Below, piece after piece: positions 1-5,590 of a DNA stretch of 8,437 nt (within the stretch, counting starts at the first letter, position 1; the number at the start of each line of letters is the position of its first letter). Origin of the DNA: Actinomycetota bacterium (GTDB taxonomy: Bacteria > Actinomycetota > Thermoleophilia > Solirubrobacterales > Solirubrobacteraceae). Below the pieces are notes generated by a model. That model was not told where the DNA came from, ran no database searches, and saw only the letters and a program-made list of their open reading frames with translations. The position numbers and the translations under genes are program-made. The DNA is taken from assembly GCA_019348435.1 (NCBI GenBank), contig JAHWJM010000097.1, positions 1-8,437 of the forward strand, read 5' to 3'.

Positions 1-64
1 CGAGCATCAGCAGACCGGCAGCAGACGCAGCACGCCTGAGGATCGACGTCTCGCCGTTGGCCAT
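1..64 (-). CDS. N-terminal fragment of an unidentified membrane or secreted protein
   Basis: An ATG at 64-62 on the minus strand opens a frame that stays open for 21 codons to the window edge. The peptide begins MANGETSILRR and continues as an Ala/Leu-rich hydrophobic stretch (residues 12-21). Two arginines followed by a hydrophobic run fit the start of a signal peptide or first membrane helix; the RR pair alone is not enough to call a Tat signal. A GAGG lies four bases before the ATG (72-69), slightly close but usable as a Shine-Dalgarno. The gene follows the MFS stop codon by 51 bases on the same strand, so it is probably the third gene of the hydrolase-transporter operon. The family cannot be determined from so little sequence. 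Confidence 0.42.
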   Translation of the reverse strand, partial: MANGETSILRRAASAAGLLML

Positions 65-115
65 CGCGCCTCGAACGTAGCAACGAGCGCAAGGCGCGGC
101 GGCACCTGCCGACGG

Positions 116-1738
116 TCACCGCGCCGTTTGGGCTTCGAACTCCTGAGCGGTGATCTCCTCCAGGCGGCGCTTGCGCGTCTCGATGCCGAAGATCGCCGCG
201 GCGAGCGCGGCGAGCGCCATCGGGATCGCTCCGAGGAGCGCGGTGCCGGTGATGGTCGGTGGCGCGATTGCGGCCACGACGATCGCGATGACGACGACGC
301 CCCCCGCCTTGCTGACGGCCGCCGCGAGCCCGGAGCCACGCGAGCGGATGCGCGTCGGATACACCTCGGCGCTGTAGGCGGCGAGCACCGCGACGAGCGA
401 GCTGATCCCCCAGATCGGGACGACGAGCAGCGCGTTGAGCAGCGTACGGTCGCCGGCGACGGCGTCGCCGGCGACGGCGAAGGCGAACAGCGCCACGGCC
501 GTCAGGCCCGCGAGCAGGACGATCGTCTTCTTGCTGCTCCAGAACCCGTACAGCCAGGCGATGAGGAAGTTCAGCGGAAAGCCGATCAGCGCCGAGTCGC
601 GCAGGATCCGGTCGGCGGTGACGTCGGCGTAGCCCAGATCGCGCAGGTTCGTCGGGATCCACAGCTGAAAGCCGAAGGTGACGAGACCGATGCCGAGTCC
701 GAGCAGCACGACGACCGCCGTCGGCCGCCGCAGCGGCCGCGCGAAGAGCTGCGCGAACCGCGACTGCACGAGCTCCTCGACAGCCAGCTCGGGCTTCTGG
801 TCGGGCACGAGCTTGGCGCCGTAGCGCGCCATGACGGCGCGAGCATCCTCGTCGCGCCCGTGGGCGAGCAGGAAGCGCGGAGACTCCGGGATCCAGCGGT
901 TGAGGACGATCAGCAGCAGCCCGGTCGGCAGGCCGATCAGCCACAGGATGCGCCAGCTGTACTCCGGCACGAGCGCCGACGAGAGCCAGCTGGTGAGGAT
1001 GTACGCCCCCGCGACGTCGCCCCCGATGAGCACCATCAGCCAGCCGCGGTGACGGCTCGGGATCGTCTCGGCGAGGAGCGTGAAGACGATCGGGAGCATG
1101 CCGCCGACACCGAGGCCCATCACGAAGCACATGACCAGGTTGAGCTGGTAGGAGGGCATCGACCCGCACACAGCGGTGGCGACGAAGAGCACGCCCGCCA
1201 GCAGGATCGACGCGCGGCGGCCGATGCGATCCCCGAGCCAGCCCCACGACAGCGAGCCGAGCACGGTACCCGTGATCCCCGCCAGCGGCAGGAGCGCGGC
1301 CGCAGGATGGCCCGCCGGGTTGATGGGCGACCGCAGGCCGTACTCCGCGGCGAATCCGGGAACCACGAACGCCAGCGTCGTGGGCTTCATCACGTCGATC
1401 GTCACCGCGGCGGCCATGACGAGCAACAGCCCGACGTGCGCGCCGTTGATCGGCGCGTCGTCGAGTGGCTTGACCGATACACGGGCGACGCTGCCGCGAT
1501 CCGCCACGCGTGCGCGCGGAAGCAGGCCGTACGCGGTCAAGCCCAACCCGGCGAAGATCAGCATCATGCCGATCAGCATCGGCGGGTCGACCGGCATCCC
1601 CTCGAGCCGGTAGCCCTCGTCTGCGGCCCCCACGTACATCGGCAGATGCAGCAGGACGCCGGCGCTCACCGCGGCGATGCCCGCCCACGCCACCGGCTCG
1701 CGCCGCGAGATGCCACCCGACGCGACCCTCCGGCTCAC
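116..1738 (-). CDS. MFS transporter, sugar/organic-acid porter type, with N-terminal extension
   Basis: Major facilitator superfamily permease of 540 residues, acting in the cytoplasmic membrane as a secondary transporter, probably a proton symporter. Visible hallmarks are the loop 2-3 motif A (GWLGDRIGRR, residues 165-174), the mid-protein PESPR motif typical of sugar and aromatic-acid porters (284-288), and the related C-terminal motif AEVYPTRIRSRGSG (457-470). An Asp (115) sits in the first core helix. Before the 12-helix core are two further hydrophobic segments (about 16-37 and 52-73), giving a probable 14 helices. I chose GTG at 1738 because it overlaps the hydrolase stop codon as GTGA, the usual sign of translational coupling; no clear Shine-Dalgarno precedes it. 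The frame stays open upstream to an ATG at 1933, but that 65-residue extension is Arg/Pro-rich and lies inside the hydrolase gene. Substrate unknown; pairing with an S15-type hydrolase suggests uptake of its substrate or movement of its acid product. Confidence 0.9.
   Translation of the reverse strand: MSRRVASGGISRREPVAWAGIAAVSAGVLLHLPMYVGAADEGYRLEGMPVDPPMLIGMMLIFAGLGLTAYGLLPRARVADRGSVARVSVKPLDDAPINGAHVGLLLVMAAAVTIDVMKPTTLAFVVPGFAAEYGLRSPINPAGHPAAALLPLAGITGTVLGSLSWGWLGDRIGRRASILLAGVLFVATAVCGSMPSYQLNLVMCFVMGLGVGGMLPIVFTLLAETIPSRHRGWLMVLIGGDVAGAYILTSWLSSALVPEYSWRILWLIGLPTGLLLIVLNRWIPESPRFLLAHGRDEDARAVMARYGAKLVPDQKPELAVEELVQSRFAQLFARPLRRPTAVVVLLGLGIGLVTFGFQLWIPTNLRDLGYADVTADRILRDSALIGFPLNFLIAWLYGFWSSKKTIVLLAGLTAVALFAFAVAGDAVAGDRTLLNALLVVPIWGISSLVAVLAAYSAEVYPTRIRSRGSGLAAAVSKAGGVVVIAIVVAAIAPPTITGTALLGAIPMALAALAAAIFGIETRKRRLEEITAQEFEAQTAR
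449..478. repeat. 15-bp perfect tandem duplication inside the MFS gene
   Basis: The 15-base unit GTCGCCGGCGACGGC occurs twice head to tail (449-463 and 464-478). Being a multiple of three it keeps the frame and encodes the pentapeptide AVAGD twice (residues 421-430 of the transporter), at the end of a helix and in the following short loop. It looks like a recent in-frame slippage duplication. Confidence 0.8.
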
Positions 1739-3399
1739 CGGCCGCACTCGGGCAGCACGAGAAGCGAATGAGGCGGGGCGCCGTGCAGCACCTCGATGTC
1801 GACGGCGCGCAGCTCGGTGGCGGTCATCGGGTCCTCGCCGGTGCCCGGGTTGCGTGCGTAGCGCGGATGGGCTCCCGACGAGACCTGCAGGCGGATGCGG
1901 TGCCCGGCCGCGAAGCGGTGGCCCATCGGCCACAGGCTAAACGCGACGTTCCAGGTTCCGTCGGCGCCCTGCTCGAAGCGCTCGGGCGCGATCCGCGCGA
2001 GCGCGTCGCAGACGTTGCGCGAGATCCCGTCGCCGTCGACGTCGCAGACCCGCGCGAAGACGTCGAAGTACGGCTCGCTGGCCCGCACGCGCAGCTGCAC
2101 CCGGGCGACGCCGATCGCCTCGAGCGCCTGCGCCAGCGGCGACGTCGTGTACGTCAGCACGTCGGCGCGCGTCTCGAGCGCGCGGTTGTCGACGACCGGC
2201 CGGCGCGCGAGCAGCAGCGGCCCGCCGAGCGACGGGGTCGGGTGCGCCGGGTCGTAGCGGTAGCCGTCGGCGCCGCCGGGGGCGCCTGGATCGGTTTCCG
2301 CGGGTTCGTCCTCCCGCAGCCGCGCCCCGGCGGCGAGCCACAGCCGGCGTTCGCCGCTGGCCGGCGGCGGCCAGCCCTCCAGGTCGCGCCAGCCGTCGCC
2401 GACGCGCTCGCCCGTGACGAAGATGCGGACGGCCGCCGCTCGCACGAGCCGGCCGTCACCGAGCAGGTGCGCCCGCAGCCACCCGAGCGCCTCGCGCATC
2501 CCCGCCGCCACGAGACCGTGCGAGGTGTGCGCCCACGGCCCGACGATGAGCTGGGTCTCGCGGCCGGCCGCGGCCAGCGCGGCGTGGTCGTCGATCATCC
2601 AGGGCAGGAAGATGTCGTACCAGCCACCGACGAACTGCACGGGCGCCGTGACCTGCGCGACGTCTCGCGCGTAGTCGCGCGCCGCCCAGTAGGCGCCGTC
2701 GCGCGTCGGGCTGGCCATCGCCTCGCGAAACCACTGCACCTCCGCACCGGTCGCGAGCGTGTCGAGGTCGGCGAGCGGGACCTCGTGCAGCAGCTTCTGC
2801 ACCCGCCTGATCGCGCGCGCCATCGCCAGCGGCGCCAGCCGCCGCTCCTGCGCGGTCACGAGCGCCAGCCACGTGGCGGAGGTCTCGAGGGCGAGGCTGC
2901 CGCCGGGATACGTCTGGCCGTGAAACTGCGAAGCGCTGACCTGGATGGCGAGCGCCGCGACGTCCTGCGCCGCCGCCGGGGCGACGGCCCACTGCACGAG
3001 CCCGAGGTAGCTCGGGCCGACGAGCGCGATCCGGTCGGCGTGCCACGGCTGCGCGCGGATCCAGTCGAGCGTCGCCAGGCCGTCGGCGCGCTCGTCGAAC
3101 GGGCTGAACTCGCCGCCGGAGCCGAACGTGCCGCGCGTGCTCTGGATGACGACCTGCAGCCCGCGCTCGGCGAGCGTCCGGCCGAAGATGAGCGCGAACA
3201 CCTGGCGGCGCCCGTAGGGCGAGCGCACGAGCACCGTCGGCTGCGGCGAGTCGCGCCTCGCGCGCAGGACCCAGCGGTCGGCGAGCAGGACCACGCCGTC
3301 GCCCATCGTCACGCGCAGGTCCTGCTCGCAGACGACGTCCTCGCTCTGCGCGCGCGGCAGCCCGGCGATCCGCGCCAGCACGGCGCTGGCGAGGCTCAT
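1735..3399 (-). CDS. CocE/NonD family alpha/beta hydrolase (peptidase S15, X-Pro dipeptidyl-peptidase type)
   Basis: Serine hydrolase of 554 residues, a usual length for this family, whose members cleave esters (cocaine esterase), acyl-amide bonds (glutaryl-7-ACA acylase type) or X-Pro peptides. The alpha/beta-hydrolase domain comes first: RSPYGR (59-64, Tyr62 at the position of the CocE oxyanion-hole tyrosine), QSTRGTFGSGGEF (86-98), and the nucleophile elbow GPSYLG with Ser130. The remaining triad candidates are Asp262 in GGWYD and His291 in GPWAHT. From about 320 on the sequence fits the C-terminal beta jelly-roll of the family, with a PEYFDV-like segment and a GHRIRLQVSSG strand. No signal peptide is visible, so it is probably cytoplasmic. 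ATG at 3399 is the only start after an in-frame TAG upstream and has no Shine-Dalgarno; it overlaps the stop of a 13-codon leader ORF as ATGA. Its own stop overlaps the MFS start. Substrate cannot be assigned; ester or amide hydrolysis is the family-level inference. Confidence 0.93.
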   Translation of the reverse strand: MSLASAVLARIAGLPRAQSEDVVCEQDLRVTMGDGVVLLADRWVLRARRDSPQPTVLVRSPYGRRQVFALIFGRTLAERGLQVVIQSTRGTFGSGGEFSPFDERADGLATLDWIRAQPWHADRIALVGPSYLGLVQWAVAPAAAQDVAALAIQVSASQFHGQTYPGGSLALETSATWLALVTAQERRLAPLAMARAIRRVQKLLHEVPLADLDTLATGAEVQWFREAMASPTRDGAYWAARDYARDVAQVTAPVQFVGGWYDIFLPWMIDDHAALAAAGRETQLIVGPWAHTSHGLVAAGMREALGWLRAHLLGDGRLVRAAAVRIFVTGERVGDGWRDLEGWPPPASGERRLWLAAGARLREDEPAETDPGAPGGADGYRYDPAHPTPSLGGPLLLARRPVVDNRALETRADVLTYTTSPLAQALEAIGVARVQLRVRASEPYFDVFARVCDVDGDGISRNVCDALARIAPERFEQGADGTWNVAFSLWPMGHRFAAGHRIRLQVSSGAHPRYARNPGTGEDPMTATELRAVDIEVLHGAPPHSLLVLPECGR

Positions 3400-3437
3400 C
3401 GCGCGCGGGTGCCGGCGCCGGGCGGGAGGTCGGCCAT
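3396..3437 (-). CDS. possible leaderless 13-residue leader ORF coupled to the hydrolase gene
   Basis: An ATG at 3437-3435 (preceded directly by an in-frame GTG at 3440) opens a 13-codon frame reading MADLPPGAGTRAR, and its TGA overlaps the ATG of the hydrolase (ATGA). The ATG lies seven bases after a TAGTCT hexamer (3450-3445), the distance expected between a -10 box and the transcription start, so the mRNA may begin at this codon. The hydrolase ATG has no Shine-Dalgarno, so ribosomes finishing this mini-ORF could reinitiate on it. The peptide has no recognisable function and is probably just a ribosome-delivery device. Such a short ORF can arise by chance; the support is the position at both ends. 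Confidence 0.4.
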   Translation of the reverse strand: MADLPPGAGTRAR

Positions 3438-3450
3438 CACGCTGAGACTA
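3438..3450 (-). promoter_or_regulatory. putative promoter of the hydrolase-MFS operon (-10 TAGTCT)
   Basis: TAGTCT at 3450-3445 on the minus strand fits the actinobacterial TAnnnT -10 consensus and precedes the GTG/ATG of the leader ORF by 4 and 7 bases. The identical hexamer stands six bases before the GTG of the glycosyltransferase at 4468, which makes chance less likely. No convincing TTGAC-type -35 element is seen 16-18 bases upstream. Confidence 0.45.
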
Positions 3451-3470
3451 GGGAAGCCGATGATCTAGTC
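3446..3470. repeat. inverted repeat GACTAG-N13-CTAGTC over the hydrolase promoter
   Basis: GACTAG (3446-3451) and CTAGTC (3465-3470) are perfect 6-base inverted arms with 13 bases between them, so the half-sites are 19 bases apart centre to centre. The left arm overlaps the putative -10 hexamer of the hydrolase operon. This spacing could suit a dimeric repressor, but six-base arms are short and no regulator gene is in the window. Confidence 0.35.
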
Positions 3471-3472
3471 GG

Positions 3473-3488
3473 CGGCCTCGCAGGGCCG
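3473..3488 (-). terminator. weak GC hairpin after the minus-strand GT2 gene
   Basis: Just after the GT2 stop codon, reading on the minus strand, CGGCC (3488-3484) pairs with GGCCG (3477-3473) around a six-base loop. There is no T tract, so this is not a standard intrinsic terminator. It could attenuate read-through into the hydrolase operon, or mean nothing in such GC-rich DNA. Confidence 0.2.
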
Positions 3489-3492
3489 ACGC

Positions 3493-4428
3493 CTACAGCC
3501 GCCTGCCGCGGTTGTGCTCCGACGCCGCCTCGCGCAGCCCTTCGCCCTGCGCGGGGCGCAGCGTCGCCGTCACGTGGCGCCAATAGCGGCGCGGGTCGTG
3601 CCCGGGCAGCGCGATCGCCGCGACCGACCGCACCGCGTACGTGAACGCGGTCAGCCACCGCACCGCCCAGGCGTCGGCTGCCGTGTGGTGCTTGCGCATG
3701 TAGCGGTCGCGGTTGCGCGACAGCTCGACGATGCGCCGCTCGGGCACCGCGCCGGTCGAGAGCTGCTCGTGGTGGATCGCCGCCGCGGCCGGGACGTACA
3801 GGGTGTGCCAGCCCGCGTCGCGCAGGCGCTTGCAGAAGTCGACCTCGTCGGAGTAGACGAAGAAGGCCGGGTCGAACCAGCCGATCTGCTCGGCGGCGTC
3901 CCGGCGCACGAGCAGCGCGGCCGACTGCGCCCAGTCGACCTCGCGCACGTCGGTGCCGCGGCTCTGCACGGTGTAGCGGCGATGCAGGAACAGCGCGCCG
4001 ACGAGCGCGGTGACCGGGGTCGGAAACCGCCACGCGGACGGCTGCTGGCTGCCGTCGGGGCGCAGCAGGCGCGCGCCCGCGGCGCCCGCACGGGGGTGGG
4101 CGTCCAGCGCCTCGCGCAGCGCCTGGGTCGCGCCCGCCACGAGCTCGGAGTCCTCGTTGAGCAGCAGGCACAGCCGCCCGCGTGCGAGCTGCAGCAGCGC
4201 CGAGTCGTTCTCGCCCTTGCCGCGGCGCCGGTCGAGCGCGATGAGCTCGTCGGTCGCCGGATGCTGGCGCGCCGCCATCGCCGAGCCGTCGCGCGAGGCG
4301 TTGTCGAGCACGAGCACCTCGGTGTCGAAGTCCAGCGCCGCCTGCTCGGCTGCGATCGCGTCCAGGCAGCGCAGCAGCAGCTCCCGCCCCTCGGTGTTGA
4401 CGACGCAGTAGGACACCTCGACGGGCAT
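3493..4428 (-). CDS. GT2 family glycosyltransferase, rhamnosyltransferase-like
   Basis: Inverting GT-A glycosyltransferase of 311 residues, expected in the cytoplasm or at the inner membrane face, transferring a nucleotide-activated sugar to a glycan or lipid acceptor. Seen in order: an N-terminal beta strand with EVSYCVVNTEGRELL (4-18), the nucleotide-binding strand VLVLDNASRDGS (38-49), RRGKGEND (68-75), the metal-binding DXD-type site LLNEDSEL (89-96), and the acceptor-side motif SDEVDFCKRLRDAGW (193-207) followed by AIHHE (217-221). This order is that of WbbL-like rhamnosyltransferases, although the donor sugar cannot be fixed from the motifs. No membrane helix is evident. ATG at 4428 follows a possible -10 box (TAACGT, 4443-4438) by nine bases and has no Shine-Dalgarno, so the message may have almost no leader. 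It is divergent from the glycan cluster that starts at 4468 and probably contributes to the same surface polymer. Confidence 0.92.
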   Translation of the reverse strand: MPVEVSYCVVNTEGRELLLRCLDAIAAEQAALDFDTEVLVLDNASRDGSAMAARQHPATDELIALDRRRGKGENDSALLQLARGRLCLLLNEDSELVAGATQALREALDAHPRAGAAGARLLRPDGSQQPSAWRFPTPVTALVGALFLHRRYTVQSRGTDVREVDWAQSAALLVRRDAAEQIGWFDPAFFVYSDEVDFCKRLRDAGWHTLYVPAAAAIHHEQLSTGAVPERRIVELSRNRDRYMRKHHTAADAWAVRWLTAFTYAVRSVAAIALPGHDPRRYWRHVTATLRPAQGEGLREAASEHNRGRRL

Positions 4429-4437
4429 TGCGCGATC

Positions 4438-4443
4438 ACGTTA
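4438..4443 (-). promoter_or_regulatory. candidate -10 box (TAACGT) of the minus-strand GT2 gene
   Basis: TAACGT fits TAnnnT and lies nine bases before the ATG at 4428. Transcription starting six or seven bases downstream would give a leader of only two or three bases. It sits back to back with the plus-strand box at 4456-4461 within 39 bases of shared upstream DNA, so the two genes may be co-regulated. Confidence 0.35.
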
Positions 4444-4455
4444 TTGACCGCCCCG

Positions 4456-4461
4456 TAGTCT
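4456..4461 (+). promoter_or_regulatory. candidate -10 box (TAGTCT) of the plus-strand glycan cluster
   Basis: TAGTCT stands six bases before the GTG at 4468. This geometry predicts a leaderless mRNA beginning at or beside the start codon, and no Shine-Dalgarno is present. The same hexamer is found at nearly the same distance before the leader ORF of the hydrolase operon. A TTGACC at 4444-4449 is much too close to be its -35. Confidence 0.45.
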
Positions 4462-4467
4462 CGTCGC

Positions 4468-5571
4468 GTGCGCGTGGACGTCGTCGACCCCTCGGCCTTC
4501 ACGCCGCCCTACGACCACGCGCTGTGCGCCGCGCTGGCGCGCGCCGGCGCGGACGTCCGCCTGCAGACGAGCCGCTTCGGCTACGGCCCGGTCCCGGCGG
4601 CCGAGGGCTACGCGCGCGTGGAGCGCTTCTACCGCCGCGCGGCGGAGGGCGCGGCCACCGGCTCGCGCGCGCGCTTTGGCGCGAAGCTCGCCCAGCACGT
4701 GCCCGACATGCTCGCCTATCGCCGCGCGGCCGCGGCGGCCGACATCGTGCACTTCCAGTGGCTGACGGTGCAGCCCGTCGACGTCCACCTGCTGCCGCGC
4801 GCGCGTCCGGTGGTGCTGACCGCGCACGACGTGCTGCCGCGCGAGCCGCGGCGCGGGCAGCTCGCCGCGCAGCGCCGCCTGTACGAGCGGGTCGACGCGA
4901 TCGTCGTGCACTCCGAGCACGGCCGTGTCCGCCTCGTCGACGCGCTCGGCATCCCGGCGCGCAAGGTCTCGGTCATCCCGCACGGCGCGTTCACGCACCT
5001 GCTCGACGTCGCGGATGAACAAGCGCTGCCCGCGGAGCTCGCCGCCGTCGACAAGCCGGTCGTCCTGTTCTTCGGGCTGCTGCGGCCCTACAAGGGGCTC
5101 GACGTGCTGCTCGACGCCTGGCGCGCCGCCGAGCTCGACGCCGAGCTGTGGATCGTCGGGATGCCGCGGATGGACATCGCGCCGCTGCGGGCTGCGGCGC
5201 CGCCCAGCGTGCGCTGGGTGCCGCGCTTCGTGCCCGACCGCGAGATCGCCGCGTACTTCCGCCGCGCCGATCTCGTCGTGCTGCCCTACCGCGAGATCGA
5301 CCAGTCCGGGGTGCTCTTCACCGCACTGGCGTTCGGGGCGCCGCTCGTGCTGAGCGCGGTCGGCGGCTTTTGCGAGGTCGCCGCCGATGGCGCCGCCGTG
5401 CTCGTCGCGCCGGGTGACCCCGGTGCGCTGGCCGGCGAGCTGGCGCGCCTGCTCGGCGACGACGACGCGCGCGCCGCCCTCGCCGCCGGCGCCCGCTCGG
5501 CGGCGTCCGGCCGCTACTGCTGGGATGCGATCGCGTCCGCGCACCTCGCGCTGTACGAGACGCTGCGCTGA
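4468..5571 (+). CDS. GT4-type glycosyltransferase (GT-B fold)
   Basis: Retaining GT-B glycosyltransferase of 367 residues, a normal size for the GT4 family, using an NDP-sugar to extend a glycan in the cytoplasm. The N-terminal Rossmann domain holds DIVHFQWL (92-99), VVLTAHDVLP (115-124) and VHSEHGR (147-153), and it ends with VIPHG (169-173). The C-terminal donor domain begins at FFGLLRPYKGLDVLL (201-215), where Arg206 and Lys209 are the usual phosphate-binding pair, and continues through LPYREIDQSG (272-281) and ALAFGAPLVLSAVGGF (286-301). The EX7E signature is altered: the position of the second Glu is Thr285 and the first is Ile277, next to Asp278. GTG at 4468 is chosen for its distance from TAGTCT; a GTG two codons later is the only close alternative. 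It is the first gene of the plus-strand cluster, followed after 19 bases by the membrane glycosyltransferase. Donor and acceptor sugars are unknown. Confidence 0.92.
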   Translation: MRVDVVDPSAFTPPYDHALCAALARAGADVRLQTSRFGYGPVPAAEGYARVERFYRRAAEGAATGSRARFGAKLAQHVPDMLAYRRAAAAADIVHFQWLTVQPVDVHLLPRARPVVLTAHDVLPREPRRGQLAAQRRLYERVDAIVVHSEHGRVRLVDALGIPARKVSVIPHGAFTHLLDVADEQALPAELAAVDKPVVLFFGLLRPYKGLDVLLDAWRAAELDAELWIVGMPRMDIAPLRAAAPPSVRWVPRFVPDREIAAYFRRADLVVLPYREIDQSGVLFTALAFGAPLVLSAVGGFCEVAADGAAVLVAPGDPGALAGELARLLGDDDARAALAAGARSAASGRYCWDAIASAHLALYETLR

Positions 5572-5575
5572 ACTC

Positions 5576-5579
5576 GGAG
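5576..5579 (+). promoter_or_regulatory. ribosome binding site GGAG of the membrane GT2 gene
   Basis: GGAG lies 11 bases before the GTG at 5591, within the 19-base gap after the GT4 stop codon. The spacing is a little long, but it is the only Shine-Dalgarno-like sequence here and supports the GTG over the far upstream ATG at 5387, which lies inside the preceding gene. Confidence 0.45.
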
Positions 5580-5590
5580 ACAATGCGCTG

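Noticed and set aside
128..1771. 547-codon plus-strand frame opposite the transporter
   Set aside because: Highly charged Arg/Asp/Glu/His composition with no helices or domain; it mirrors the codons of the membrane protein on the other strand.
1739..1933. Upstream ATG start for the MFS gene
   Set aside because: It would add 65 Arg/Pro-rich residues read entirely within the 3' end of the hydrolase gene; the GTGA overlap is a better start.
1510..3468. 652-codon plus-strand frame opposite the hydrolase
   Set aside because: Arg/Ala/Pro-rich shadow without any motif; the minus strand has a complete S15-type catalytic triad.
4444..4449. TTGACC as a -35 box for the plus-strand cluster
   Set aside because: Only six bases separate it from TAGTCT, far from the 16-18 needed.
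4441..5583. 380-codon minus-strand frame opposite the GT4 gene
   Set aside because: Antisense shadow with biased composition; it would also cover the divergent promoter region.
5387..5590. Upstream ATG start for the membrane glycosyltransferase
   Set aside because: The added residues are an out-of-frame reading of the GT4 C-terminus; the GTG at 5591 lies in the intergenic gap just before the first helix.
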